Part shown: piece by piece, positions 7,689 to 16,221 of the stretch
How the letters are laid out: every line of letters starts with the position of its first letter
How positions within the stretch are numbered: position 1 is the first letter of the stretch
NCBI GenBank assembly: GCA_043778575.1
Contig: JAYWFX010000047.1
Span: 1-27,756, forward strand
Direction: 5' to 3'
DNA: 27,756 nucleotides
Source of the DNA: JAYWFX01 sp043778575
Lineage (GTDB): Bacteria > Patescibacteriota > JACMRA01
The notes under the pieces: generated by a model
Databases searched by the model: none
The model's input: only the letters and a program-made list of their open reading frames with translations
Told to the model about the DNA's origin: nothing
Made by a program: the position numbers and the translations under genes

Positions 7689-9413
7689 CTATTTTTTTGG
7701 AGTCACGATGTAGTTGAGGTATTTTCCAGTAATTCCTCTGATTTGAGCATCTATTGCAGGAATACCCATAAACACAAAAAATAGGGGTGAAAGTAAGCAA
7801 CTAAGACCCAAGAGCAACCAGTGATAAGTTTTTGTGGGTTGATTTTTTTCTGCACTTCCACCAATGTAGACTATAGTTATGTAGCTAAATATACCCAAAA
7901 ACAACATACTCAATATAGTAAAATATTGTGAAAACAATGCTAGATTTTGTGCTGCTTGTGTGCTTCTAAACTCAAAACTCCCCAGTGTTCCGGGTAAATA
8001 CACTCCGAGAGTAAAAAGTATTGGAGAAGTTGCCCAAAAAAAATGATTAGTAAACTGTAGAAAAGTCATCCTGAGCCTAATTCGTAAATCTATGTCTTTA
8101 CCCCGACTATCAAAAAAGAATCTACGAATCATGTAGGGAAATCCCTCGACTCCACCCCAAGCCCACCGTTGAAGTTGTTGGTATTGGGTCTTGATAACCT
8201 CTAAATAATCATCTCCTTCCACGGCGTCACCCTCAAATACACCATAAAATGGATATACATGAAATTTACCTTTGAAGTGGTCAATACATTTTATGTGTAG
8301 AACTGAGTCTTCCGCGATAACCTGACGCTCCCAAAAATCCACACGCTGCAACACTGACATTGATAGGCTGTATATTGCAAATATTGGAGTCTCACCATTT
8401 ATTGCTTGCTGACCCATGTTGTAGAGTGTGGTTTGAGCAGCAATCTGTCGTGGCCAAATACTCGTCCGAAAAAAATTATTTGAATAGTTGTGAACAGGTT
8501 GGAAAGCAGCTTGAAGCCTGTCTGGACTTAGACAAAATCTATAGGTAAGATGGTGGAAGAAAAATTTGCCAAGGTGAGAATCAGCATCTAAACTCGTCAA
8601 AATAGTTTTTTCTGGATGGATCCCTTTGGATTTTATATACAGTGAAGCCTGTCTCCCACCCCAGTCTTCATTGCTTGCTTTACCTCGAATTTCGTTTGGT
8701 AAGTCTTTTGGGTGCTGTGTAAATATGAGTGTTAATTGTTTTTCATTTGACTCTACACTGGCAAATAATTCACTGGTATATTCCAAATTTGTGTGATCAT
8801 TAGAGTAGATAACGTCTAAATCAGACTCTTTTATATTATGGCTATTTATCCACACCTCTTTTGATACTGCAGCTCTCACTAGTTCATTTGGGTGATCTCC
8901 AAACCGCTCTTCTTGGCTTACAAATACAATTATTTTTCGTAAATCATACCCAGACTCAAATATACATCTCAGAGATCTGATTAAAACCTCAGCTGGTTCG
9001 TTGTAAATTGAAAATATAGTAATATGCTCAACCTCATCAAAACAAACGGTGCTTTTATCTAGGAGTTTAATGTCTTGGGATATTTTTCCTTCCCAATCTA
9101 TTTTCCCATCATATTTATCTCTAAAATTTTCTAAAGTATGAATTCTGCTGTTTGGATTATCAAAAAAAAATTGCCAGTCAAAAGAATTCCAACGATCCAA
9201 TTGCCTGTAGGTGTATAGAGTAAAATATGTGTTGAGAGTCAGCTTTAATACCCATAAAAAACTGTAAACTATCAAAAAAAGAGCAATAACTGTAGGCTTG
9301 TAAAAGGAGAGAACTACAATTACACTTAAAAAAATCAATGAGCTTAGACCCAATGAGCTCTCTAGTAATCTGTATCTTAGGGTCTGTCTGTCTTGATTGA
9401 TACTTGTTTCCAT
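7689..9413 (-). CDS. Membrane GT2 glycosyltransferase (processive, cellulose-synthase-like)
   Basis: A 574-residue membrane protein. Two hydrophobic helices at residues 20-65 precede a large cytoplasmic GT-A domain: TIFSIYNEPAEVLIRSLR (about 132-149), LDADSH (275-280) for metal and UDP-sugar binding, AEDSVLH (367-373) with the catalytic ED, and QLQRWAWG (413-420), the QxxRW motif of processive synthases. Several C-terminal helices (about 450-560) would form the polymer channel. The order matches hyaluronan, cellulose and GlcNAc-polymer synthases, but the sequence is well diverged, with a long insertion at about 170-270 between the nucleotide-binding strand and DAD. It lies 7 bases behind a small unknown gene, with which it is probably co-transcribed, and is divergent from a deacetylase/GT2 fusion. 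A role in exopolysaccharide or glycolipid synthesis is likely; the sugar is unknown. Confidence 0.85.
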   Translation of the reverse strand: METSINQDRQTLRYRLLESSLGLSSLIFLSVIVVLSFYKPTVIALFLIVYSFLWVLKLTLNTYFTLYTYRQLDRWNSFDWQFFFDNPNSRIHTLENFRDKYDGKIDWEGKISQDIKLLDKSTVCFDEVEHITIFSIYNEPAEVLIRSLRCIFESGYDLRKIIVFVSQEERFGDHPNELVRAAVSKEVWINSHNIKESDLDVIYSNDHTNLEYTSELFASVESNEKQLTLIFTQHPKDLPNEIRGKASNEDWGGRQASLYIKSKGIHPEKTILTSLDADSHLGKFFFHHLTYRFCLSPDRLQAAFQPVHNYSNNFFRTSIWPRQIAAQTTLYNMGQQAINGETPIFAIYSLSMSVLQRVDFWERQVIAEDSVLHIKCIDHFKGKFHVYPFYGVFEGDAVEGDDYLEVIKTQYQQLQRWAWGGVEGFPYMIRRFFFDSRGKDIDLRIRLRMTFLQFTNHFFWATSPILFTLGVYLPGTLGSFEFRSTQAAQNLALFSQYFTILSMLFLGIFSYITIVYIGGSAEKNQPTKTYHWLLLGLSCLLSPLFFVFMGIPAIDAQIRGITGKYLNYIVTPKK

Positions 9414-9420
9414 ATATTAC

Positions 9421-9732
9421 TTAGGCAAATATATTTGGAATGACCAATAAATTACCCTGTCGCTTTGGAAAATTTGTTATTATATTGGATCTGATTGTTT
9501 GATATAAGTCACTTTGATCGGGCTCATCTTCACGTAACTGGCTGATTAGTATAGTTTTACTCCCCGCAAAATAATCCACTCCAGAAACATCAACTGCATC
9601 GAGCTCATTTACATATTCTAAAATCTCTGCCAATTCACCTTGATATTTGGTGACAAATAGATCACTTGGATACTGTTTTATCCTGGCTAGCACTGAGACT
9701 TTTTTTACGGCGTTAGTTGATAGTGCGGGCAT
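9421..9732 (-). CDS. Small conserved-looking protein of unknown function, first gene of the GT2 unit
   Basis: I do not recognise this 103-residue protein. The frame is open from a TTG at 9744, but that TTG overlaps the proposed -10 box, so the ATG at 9732 is the better start. It is soluble with no signal or membrane helix: a basic N-terminal third (TNAVKKVSVLARIKQYPSD), an acidic middle (ELAEILEYVNELDAVDV) and a C-terminal half with alternating strands ending NLLVIPNIFA. The size and mixed alpha/beta pattern could fit a small regulatory or accessory domain. Its position 7 bases ahead of the membrane glycosyltransferase suggests it modulates or partners that enzyme; this is guilt by association only. 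Confidence 0.55.
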   Translation of the reverse strand: MPALSTNAVKKVSVLARIKQYPSDLFVTKYQGELAEILEYVNELDAVDVSGVDYFAGSKTILISQLREDEPDQSDLYQTIRSNIITNFPKRQGNLLVIPNIFA

Positions 9733-9743
9733 ATTATCTGACA

Positions 9744-9772
9744 AAATTATTCACCAATGCAGATTATGTCAA
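9744..9772 (-). promoter_or_regulatory. Promoter of the minus-strand GT2 unit
   Basis: Read on the minus strand: TTGACA (9772-9767), a 17-base spacer, TAATTT (9749-9744). Transcription would begin near 9737, leaving only about 5 bases before the ATG at 9732, so the message would be nearly leaderless. The promoter lies within about 100 bases of the divergent deacetylase/GT2 gene, so one control region could serve both. Confidence 0.6.
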
Positions 9773-9834
9773 CAGTCGTTTCGGACTTGCATAGAGGTGT
9801 AAACTGTGCTTTAGACTTCTGACAATCAAACGCT

Positions 9835-12800
9835 ATGTTGTCTCTCACTCCTCCTCCTAAAAATGTGTTTTATGATTCTTCTGGTATTCGAAAGATAATC
9901 TCTAAAATTGGAATAATATTCATTATTAGTGTTTGCCTCTTTATATTAGTGTTATTTACAAACAGTTACTACGTTTTGCTAAAGGTTTTAGGTCCGATCT
10001 CAGGATTAAATTATTCAACAAAAGTTGGTAGTCCAAACAATCAAAGATCCCAGAATATACTGACTATTAAACCAACACAAGAAGATTATGATCAACTCAG
10101 GCAACACATTAATAACATAAATATAGTAATTTTACCATGGCTAGAGCTCGATTATTCAAACTTTAGCATCACAACTATCAATAACAATTTTACCAGCAGT
10201 ATACGTGAATTCATATCGACTTACAGGCCAAATATAAGTATCTGGTTTTCTTTTGAAACTGGCACTAGCCTGAGTTTTTTAAATGATAAAAACACTGGGT
10301 TCTTTGCTGAAAAAGTGATTAGCCAAATGAGACTTCATAATGGAAATACTTTTGTCTTATCATCTCCAGAATATCTAGTGAATTTGGATTCTGTCTTGTA
10401 TATCTTGCATAATTCTCTCAGAGAAAACAGCATTCCAATATATATTTCTACAGGGACTATTGATCATATAGTATTGAGTATCTTTGTCCAAAATAGTGAG
10501 GGTGTGGTGTTTGAACCTGTTAATATTTCTAAATTACAGTCACTTTATGACGAGATATCATCGTTTCCTGATTTGAGATATATACTCCAAGTACCGTCAC
10601 TGTCAATCGAACAAATACTATCAGAGCAGGGTGGTGTAAGATTTGAAGAAATTATAAAATATAACAAGATTGAGTCAATCCTAAAGAACCAAAATGGTGT
10701 ACAATCTGTCCAATTAAATATCAATTCTGACACCTTTCAGCCACAAATTACCTTTAAAGATTCGGATAATCAAAACCACCGGATTATTCTAAATGACGGA
10801 GTGTACGGATACAACTGGCTGCAATTTGTAAATAAGCTATCACTAAGACCCTTTGGTTTGTCACTTGCAAATCTTGATTTTATTGATCCACTGATTATCG
10901 AAGTTGTAAACCAAAGCGATCAGAATGAACAAATAACAACACTGACAAATGGTTTTGTATTCGATTATTACATTGATGTGCTCGGTGAAGGTGATATATA
11001 TAAACTTAAACAAAAATTTACCCCTGGCAAACGCTACCTCGAAATCAATAATGGGTTGATAGTCAGACAATCTATAACTAATTTTCCAGAACGATCAAAG
11101 GTTCAGCGTTATGGTGTCGAAGGTAAAAATATTGCACTTACTTTTGATGATGGCCCTGATCCTAATACAACTCCTCAAATTTTAGATATCCTGAAAAACA
11201 ACAATATCAAGGCAACCTTTTTCGTTATTGGTAGTAACGTTCTTCTGTACCCTGAATTAACCAATCGGATTGTCAAAGAAGGTCACACACTCGGTAATCA
11301 CACCTATACTCATCCTCATACCTATAACCTAGAAGCTGATACGTTTAGACGAGAGCTTATTGCCGCAGACGATGCAATCTTCACATCTACTGGCACTAGA
11401 CCAAAAGTTTTTAGATTGCCGTATAACGATCTTCCAGCCTTATCAATCGAAAGAGATACAAATTCCTTGGAGTTGATTAGTTCTGTTGGCAAAGTCATGT
11501 CGAAAGCCAACGTAGATAGTCTTGATTGGAATTCTACAAAAAAAGATGATATTGTTAGTTCCACTATTAAGGGTATTGATAATCAGAAAAAACCTGCAAC
11601 TATTTTGTTTCATGATTCTGGTGGAGTAACTCGTAATCCTACTATAGCAGCGTTGCTTGATATTATTAATGAGCTTAAAATTAGAGAATACTCTTTTGTT
11701 ACGGTAGATGAGCAGATGTCAAAGTCTAATACCATAGTTTCGGACAATGAAAAAAGTATTAGCGAAAAAGAAGACTCTTCGTTCCTGTCTTGGTTATACT
11801 CTTTCTCTGAGGGTCACATAATATTGAAAATCGCCATTATCATTGCTCAAATTTACCTGTTTATTTGTATATCTTTTGGTTCAGCTAAGCACTTGATACT
11901 CTCGTTGTTGATGCTGTATAGAGTTATTCGTAAACCTCATTTACAATTGTATGATGGCACTTTTGATGAGACTGTTAGTGTGTTGGTACCTTGTTTCAAT
12001 GAGGAGCGAGTCATTACACGTACAATTGATTCAATACTTGATTCTGATTATCTTTTTTATGAAATTATTATTATTGATGACGGATCTACAGATGGCACCG
12101 TTGAGCTATTAAAAAACAGATACGCCACCACCAAGCAGGTTACCATTGTAACAAAGCAAAATGGAGGTAAAGCATCTGCACTTAATCTCGGGATTGAAAA
12201 ATCTCATGGAATATACGTAATGGGTCTCGATGCTGACACGACAATTTTACCAAATACTTTATCAAAAATGATGCGACACTTCTACGATCCAGAGGTTTCT
12301 GGTGTTGCAGGAAATGTACAAGTAGGAAATGATAATAATTTTATCACTAAAAACCAGCGATTAGAGTATATTTTAGGTCAAAATTGCGATAAATTTGGTA
12401 TGCAGTTGTTGAATTGTATTACGGTTATACCTGGTGCACTCGGGGTTTGGAAAAAATCAGTTGTGCAGGAAATTGGTGGATACCAGTGTGATACACTCGC
12501 TGAAGATACTGACTTAACTCTAAGACTGCTAAAACATAAAGGAAAAGTAGTGTACGAATCCCATGCCCTCTCTATCACCGAAGCACCTGAGACACTGCGA
12601 TCATTATACAAACAGCGTTTTAGATGGCAGTATGGAACTCTCCAGAGTCTATATAAGCACAGATCAGTTTTTTTAAATGTCCGCCACGGGTTTCTAGGTT
12701 TGTTTGCACTACCAATGCTTATCAGTAGCTATATTTTTATTGGTGTATTGCCAGTGGTTGATGTATTTATACTGAGTTTGTTTACAAAAATAATACTTCA

Positions 12801-13128
12801 GCTCTGGTTTCCTTATGTACCACTCAATTCTCTTTTACAAAACTCATTCTTTGCAGGTGGAATAGTCTTTAGCGTATCGTTTCTTATCACTTATTTGTTT
12901 CAGGTTTTGCTTTCTATTTATCTTGATCCAAGCGAACGAAAGTGGAGGTTATCACTAATGGTACCATTGCATATACTCGTTTATCGTCATATTACTTGGT
13001 TTGTTACCGTTCGTGTTTTGATCAAGGCATTGTACGGTGACAGGGTAGGGTGGAATCATTTGCAACGCACAGGAAACGCTAATCCCAGCAGAACTAGTGT
13101 TGATTTGAAACCCAAATTTCAATCATAA
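9835..13128 (+). CDS. Three-module protein: degenerate GH18-like domain, NodB deacetylase, GT2 synthase
   Basis: A 1097-residue membrane protein. Residues 22-52 form an N-terminal helix. About 75-400 align in pattern with the extracellular GH18-like module of known GH18/NodB/GT2 fusion proteins (for example GLSLANLDFIDPLI and LGEGDIYKLKQKFTPGKR), but the DxxDxDxE catalytic motif is not visible. The NodB polysaccharide deacetylase follows: TFDDGPD (436-442), HTYTH (489-493), RLPYND (527-532), LDWN (563-566), HDSGG (593-597), with Asp/His metal ligands intact. A membrane helix at 662-695 leads to a GT2 domain: IDDGSTDGT (747-755), DAD (799-801), EDTD (890-893), QRFRW (927-931), then four to five helices. 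The topology puts deacetylation outside and polymerisation inside, as needed to make and modify a GlcNAc-type polymer (compare PgaB/PgaC). It diverges from the second GT2 unit and ends before a strong hairpin. Confidence 0.9.
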   Translation: MLSLTPPPKNVFYDSSGIRKIISKIGIIFIISVCLFILVLFTNSYYVLLKVLGPISGLNYSTKVGSPNNQRSQNILTIKPTQEDYDQLRQHINNINIVILPWLELDYSNFSITTINNNFTSSIREFISTYRPNISIWFSFETGTSLSFLNDKNTGFFAEKVISQMRLHNGNTFVLSSPEYLVNLDSVLYILHNSLRENSIPIYISTGTIDHIVLSIFVQNSEGVVFEPVNISKLQSLYDEISSFPDLRYILQVPSLSIEQILSEQGGVRFEEIIKYNKIESILKNQNGVQSVQLNINSDTFQPQITFKDSDNQNHRIILNDGVYGYNWLQFVNKLSLRPFGLSLANLDFIDPLIIEVVNQSDQNEQITTLTNGFVFDYYIDVLGEGDIYKLKQKFTPGKRYLEINNGLIVRQSITNFPERSKVQRYGVEGKNIALTFDDGPDPNTTPQILDILKNNNIKATFFVIGSNVLLYPELTNRIVKEGHTLGNHTYTHPHTYNLEADTFRRELIAADDAIFTSTGTRPKVFRLPYNDLPALSIERDTNSLELISSVGKVMSKANVDSLDWNSTKKDDIVSSTIKGIDNQKKPATILFHDSGGVTRNPTIAALLDIINELKIREYSFVTVDEQMSKSNTIVSDNEKSISEKEDSSFLSWLYSFSEGHIILKIAIIIAQIYLFICISFGSAKHLILSLLMLYRVIRKPHLQLYDGTFDETVSVLVPCFNEERVITRTIDSILDSDYLFYEIIIIDDGSTDGTVELLKNRYATTKQVTIVTKQNGGKASALNLGIEKSHGIYVMGLDADTTILPNTLSKMMRHFYDPEVSGVAGNVQVGNDNNFITKNQRLEYILGQNCDKFGMQLLNCITVIPGALGVWKKSVVQEIGGYQCDTLAEDTDLTLRLLKHKGKVVYESHALSITEAPETLRSLYKQRFRWQYGTLQSLYKHRSVFLNVRHGFLGLFALPMLISSYIFIGVLPVVDVFILSLFTKIILQLWFPYVPLNSLLQNSFFAGGIVFSVSFLITYLFQVLLSIYLDPSERKWRLSLMVPLHILVYRHITWFVTVRVLIKALYGDRVGWNHLQRTGNANPSRTSVDLKPKFQS

Positions 13129-13164
13129 GATCAGACAGATCAGATAATTTTATCAATAAAGATT

Positions 13165-13193
13165 CCCCTACTAAGAGGGGGGTTTACTTTTTT
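13165..13193 (+). terminator. Bidirectional terminator between the GT2/deacetylase gene and dnaK
   Basis: CCCCT (13165-13169), loop ACTAAG, AGGGG (13176-13180), followed by a T-rich run on the plus strand (TTTACTTTTTT, 13183-13193). Read from the minus strand the same stem is preceded by an A-rich stretch and followed by AATCTTT, so it can also terminate the convergent dnaK transcript, although the minus-strand T run is weaker. An alternative longer pairing of ATTCCC (13163-13168) with GGGAAT (13194-13199) is possible. Confidence 0.75.
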
Positions 13194-13207
13194 GGGAATT
13201 TACTAAA

Positions 13208-15121
13208 CTACTTGGTATTAACTTCTACATCTTGCACATTTTCAGTGGTAGTTGATGATTGAGATTCGCTCTGTGATGAATTGTCTGTTGATTGATCTGA
13301 TACATTTGAAGCTGAGTATATCTTTTCACCAATTTTCATTAGATGGTCAGTCATAGACTTTGCTTTGGTATCGATCTCATCTTTTGTAGCATCTTCTTTT
13401 TTGAGAATTTCCTGCAATTCAGATTTGAGAGTTTCAATTTCTTTTTTATCGTCTTCTTGGAGTTTGTCACCCATGTCTCTGATGAGTTTCTCAGACTGAA
13501 TGATAGCATTTTCTGCCTCATTTCTACTCGTTGCCTTAGCTTTTTTTAATAAATCGGCCTCTTTTTGTCTTTCTGCTTCATCAATTGCTTTCTGTTTTTC
13601 ATCTTCGGATAGTGTGGATGATCCAGTGATGGTTATATTAGCTTTTTTCCCTGTACCCTTGTCTAGTGCGGTCACAGTTAAAATGCCATTTGCATCTAAA
13701 TCAAAAATTACTTCAATCTGTGGAACTCCACGGGGAGCTGCAGGTATGTCAGACAATGTAAACTTACCCAATGACTTGTTATCAACTGCCATAGGTCTCT
13801 CACCTTGAACCACGTGAACATCCACTGCTGTTTGTCCATCCGCATATGTAGAAAATACTTGTGATTTACTTGTAGGGATAGTAGTGTTTCGTGGGATCAT
13901 CGCTGTAGCAATACTACCGGCTGTCTCAATAGCCAAGGTCAATGGTGTTACATCTAATAGTAATATATCTTTTACATCACCTTTTAGTACTGCACCTTGG
14001 ATAGCTGCCCCCATTGCAACAACTTCATCAGGGTTTACTGTCAGATTTGGTTTCTTGCCAAAGAATTCCTCAACAGACTTCTGAACCAAAGGCATTCTAG
14101 TCATACCACCAACCATGATGATTTCGTTGATTTGAGTCTTATCCAAACCGCTGTCAGCCAATGCTTTTCGAACTGGTTCCATGGTTCGTTCTACCAATCC
14201 TCGTACGAGATCTTCTAGTTTACTACGACTTAGCGTCATCAATAGGTGTTGTGGTTGACTATCAGCACCCATAGTTATGAATGGTAAGTTGATCTGATGT
14301 TCATTTTGCGTTGAAAGATCGTGCTTTGCTTTTTCTGAAGCTTCTTTGATGCGTTGTTTTGCTGCCTTATCATTCCCAAGGTCTATACCAGTGTCTTTTT
14401 TGAACTCAGCAATCACATAATCAATAACTGATCTATCAAAATCTTTTCCGCCGAGATGAGTATCGCCATTTGTTGCTAAAACCTCTATCGTCTCATTAGA
14501 AATATCAAGAACTGTCACATCAAACGTACCTCCTCCAAGGTCATACACCAACACCTTTTCATCACTTCCTTTCTCAAATCCATATGCTAAAGCGGCAGCA
14601 GTTGGCTCGTTTATGATTCTTAGCACCTTTAAACCAGCAATTTCCCCTGCATCTTTTGTCGCTTGTCGTTGGGCATCATTAAAGTATGCTGGAACTGTAA
14701 TTACAGCCTCAGTGATGGATTGACCAAGTTTGTTTTCTGCATCTGTTTTGAGTTTTCTCAGAATTGCCGCTGAGACTTCTTCTGGTGCATATTGTTTACC
14801 TGATTTAGTCTGCACCTTTACTTTGTTACCACTATTAACTACTGTGTATGGAATAACCTTTAGGTCGCTTTGTACATCTGAATCATCAAACGATCTACCA
14901 ATAAATCTTTTTACTTCATAAAAGGTGTCTTCTGGATACAAAATACTATTTCTCTTTGCTACCTCACCAATAGTCACTGAACTATCTTTTGCGTTGTAAA
15001 AGAAAGCTGATGGTGTAGTTCGAGCACCTTCTGAATTTTCCACGATGACTGGTTTTCCTGCGACTACATAAGCCATTGCTGAGTTAGTAGTACCGAGATC
15101 GATTCCGAGAACAATTGACAT
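13208..15121 (-). CDS. dnaK: Chaperone DnaK (Hsp70)
   Basis: A 637-residue Hsp70, normal length. The N-terminal ATPase domain begins GIDLGTTNSAMAYV and continues with the phosphate-2 loop VYDLGGGTFDVTVLDI, the INEPTAAALAYGFEKG segment and the adenosine motif IIMVGGMTRMPLVQ. The linker region DILLLDVTPLTLAIET leads into a substrate-binding beta domain (about 390-500) and a helical lid. The C-terminus is a Ser/Thr/Gln/Glu-rich disordered tail ending NTK instead of the common EEVD-like or EVK ending. DnaK holds unfolded clients in the cytosol with DnaJ and GrpE, neither of which is in this window, so the usual hrcA-grpE-dnaK-dnaJ cluster is broken up. The promoter region carries a CIRCE-like operator, so heat control by HrcA is likely. 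ATG start at 15121, no Shine-Dalgarno sequence. Confidence 0.98.
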   Translation of the reverse strand: MSIVLGIDLGTTNSAMAYVVAGKPVIVENSEGARTTPSAFFYNAKDSSVTIGEVAKRNSILYPEDTFYEVKRFIGRSFDDSDVQSDLKVIPYTVVNSGNKVKVQTKSGKQYAPEEVSAAILRKLKTDAENKLGQSITEAVITVPAYFNDAQRQATKDAGEIAGLKVLRIINEPTAAALAYGFEKGSDEKVLVYDLGGGTFDVTVLDISNETIEVLATNGDTHLGGKDFDRSVIDYVIAEFKKDTGIDLGNDKAAKQRIKEASEKAKHDLSTQNEHQINLPFITMGADSQPQHLLMTLSRSKLEDLVRGLVERTMEPVRKALADSGLDKTQINEIIMVGGMTRMPLVQKSVEEFFGKKPNLTVNPDEVVAMGAAIQGAVLKGDVKDILLLDVTPLTLAIETAGSIATAMIPRNTTIPTSKSQVFSTYADGQTAVDVHVVQGERPMAVDNKSLGKFTLSDIPAAPRGVPQIEVIFDLDANGILTVTALDKGTGKKANITITGSSTLSEDEKQKAIDEAERQKEADLLKKAKATSRNEAENAIIQSEKLIRDMGDKLQEDDKKEIETLKSELQEILKKEDATKDEIDTKAKSMTDHLMKIGEKIYSASNVSDQSTDNSSQSESQSSTTTENVQDVEVNTK

Positions 15122-15157
15122 ATATACGTATTAAAGTTGATTAAACTGTGTGAAAAA

Positions 15158-15186
15158 ATAATACCATTAGCAACCTAACTTGTCAA
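15158..15186 (-). promoter_or_regulatory. dnaK promoter
   Basis: On the minus strand: TTGACA (15186-15181), a 17-base spacer, TATTAT (15163-15158). This is a perfect -35 and a 5/6 -10. The transcript would start near 15151, with a leader of about 30 bases. Confidence 0.8.
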
Positions 15187-15193
15187 GTGCTAA
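15167..15193 (-). promoter_or_regulatory. CIRCE-like HrcA operator overlapping the dnaK promoter
   Basis: Read on the minus strand: TTAGCACTT, nine bases, GGTTGCTAA. The CIRCE consensus is TTAGCACTC-N9-GAGTGCTAA, so the left half matches 8/9 and the right half 7/9, with exactly the conserved nine-base gap. The element covers the -35 box and most of the spacer of the dnaK promoter, the expected place for repression by HrcA. The inner arms no longer pair, so binding may be weaker than at a canonical site. The HrcA gene is not in the window. Confidence 0.7.
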
Positions 15194-15214
15194 TTTATTA
15201 ACATACGATAATTC

Positions 15215-15643
15215 CTACTTGCAACCAAGATCCACTGATGTCTTTGTCTCTGGAGCAGTTTTATAATCAAATAAACATACAATCCATTTTTCAGTGTTAG
15301 ATATGTATTTTTTGCTGGTGTTTGGCGTGTAATTTATTTTTTCAGAACTATCTAGGTACTCAATTACTGATGTATCGATAATTTTTTCGCCTCGATTTTT
15401 AAAATTTAATTCTTTAGCATATTTTTCTTTATATACTTCACTTGAGAAATATGTTTGCTCATTCTTGAGTTCAGAGTTGAATTGAGTTAATGCAGATAAT
15501 GTATCTTGGTCACGAGTCAAGAGTCGTTGTGAGTACCAGTAATCAAAAAAATAAAATATATTTAAAAAAAGCCCAGTTATTATGAACAGATTAAAAATGA
15601 GCTTAATGTAGGGAATATTGAAGAAGTTTTGAATTTTAGTCAT
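15215..15643 (-). CDS. FtsB/DivIC-like septum formation initiator protein
   Basis: A 142-residue bitopic protein: a short cytoplasmic N-terminus, one membrane helix at about residues 12-33, then a heptad-like stretch (about 40-68). The motif YKEKYAKELNFKNRGEKIID follows at about 71-90. It corresponds to the conserved YxExxARexLgmvkpGE region of the FtsB/DivIC family, which forms the divisome FtsQLB-type complex at the septum. A C-terminal extension of about 50 residues contains two cysteines and is not part of the family core. It is upstream of, and in the same direction as, dnaK, but dnaK has its own promoter. Its own promoter is unclear: a minus-strand TTGACA at 15725-15720 lacks a good -10. 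Family call is moderately firm, based on topology plus one motif. Confidence 0.7.
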   Translation of the reverse strand: MTKIQNFFNIPYIKLIFNLFIITGLFLNIFYFFDYWYSQRLLTRDQDTLSALTQFNSELKNEQTYFSSEVYKEKYAKELNFKNRGEKIIDTSVIEYLDSSEKINYTPNTSKKYISNTEKWIVCLFDYKTAPETKTSVDLGCK

Positions 15644-15805
15644 TTAACTTTAGACATTTAGATTGTAGTTAATAATTGCAACTGTAAATATAAACGAGAA
15701 AGACTGATAGAAATTAATCTGTCAAAGATGACTACGTTTGTAATTAAATACTCAAGGCTCTTGACAAAGTGTTATCAAGCATGATTGCTGTCAACTGTAC
15801 ATTCT

Positions 15806-16183
15806 ATGGCTATTACTCGTAATCAAGCAACACTCGCCGATTCGCAATTAAATTCAGTTGCACAAATGGCTGAAAACAAAAATACAGATGTTTCTAGTAT
15901 TCCTAGTGGTAAAAGATCGGGATTTATCGGATCAACTATAGACGAGCTAAAGAAAGTTGAGTGGCCAACTCTGCGATATGTCTTAAATTGGTCTGCAGTG
16001 ATTATATGTTTTTCGGCATTGTTTGCTGTATCATTAGGTTTTTTTGATCACATTTTTACTGGAAGTATCAAATTTGTAGATTGTACATCAACTGGATTTA
16101 GAAACGAACAGACAGATAAGCAAAAAAAACTTGGTGAATGTGGTCAACAATTAGGTGAGTATATAGCTTTTAAGTCAAAATAA
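15806..16183 (+). CDS. secE: Preprotein translocase subunit SecE
   Basis: SecE is the small essential clamp of the SecYEG channel. The family signature STIDELKKVEWPTLRYVLNW lies at about residues 44-63 and runs into a single membrane helix (about 63-86). The preceding residues form a polar N-terminal extension, and the C-terminal tail of about 35 residues carries two Cys. The frame is open from a TTG at 15785, but the ATG at 15806 is preferred (125 residues). It is followed after 38 bases by nusG, the near-universal secE-nusG order, which strengthens the call. A TTGACA box lies at 15761-15766 without a convincing -10 at normal spacing, so the promoter is unresolved. Confidence 0.92.
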   Translation: MAITRNQATLADSQLNSVAQMAENKNTDVSSIPSGKRSGFIGSTIDELKKVEWPTLRYVLNWSAVIICFSALFAVSLGFFDHIFTGSIKFVDCTSTGFRNEQTDKQKKLGECGQQLGEYIAFKSK

Positions 16184-16221
16184 CTTGCGTTTTTTACTAT
16201 TTTAAACACTACTATCGTATT

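Noticed and set aside
13343..14218. Several plus-strand open frames within dnaK
   Set aside because: All are antisense shadows of a well conserved Hsp70.
15761..15789. Promoter for secE from the TTGACA at 15761
   Set aside because: No acceptable -10 at 16-18 base spacing (ATTGCT or TTGCTG), so not listed as a feature.
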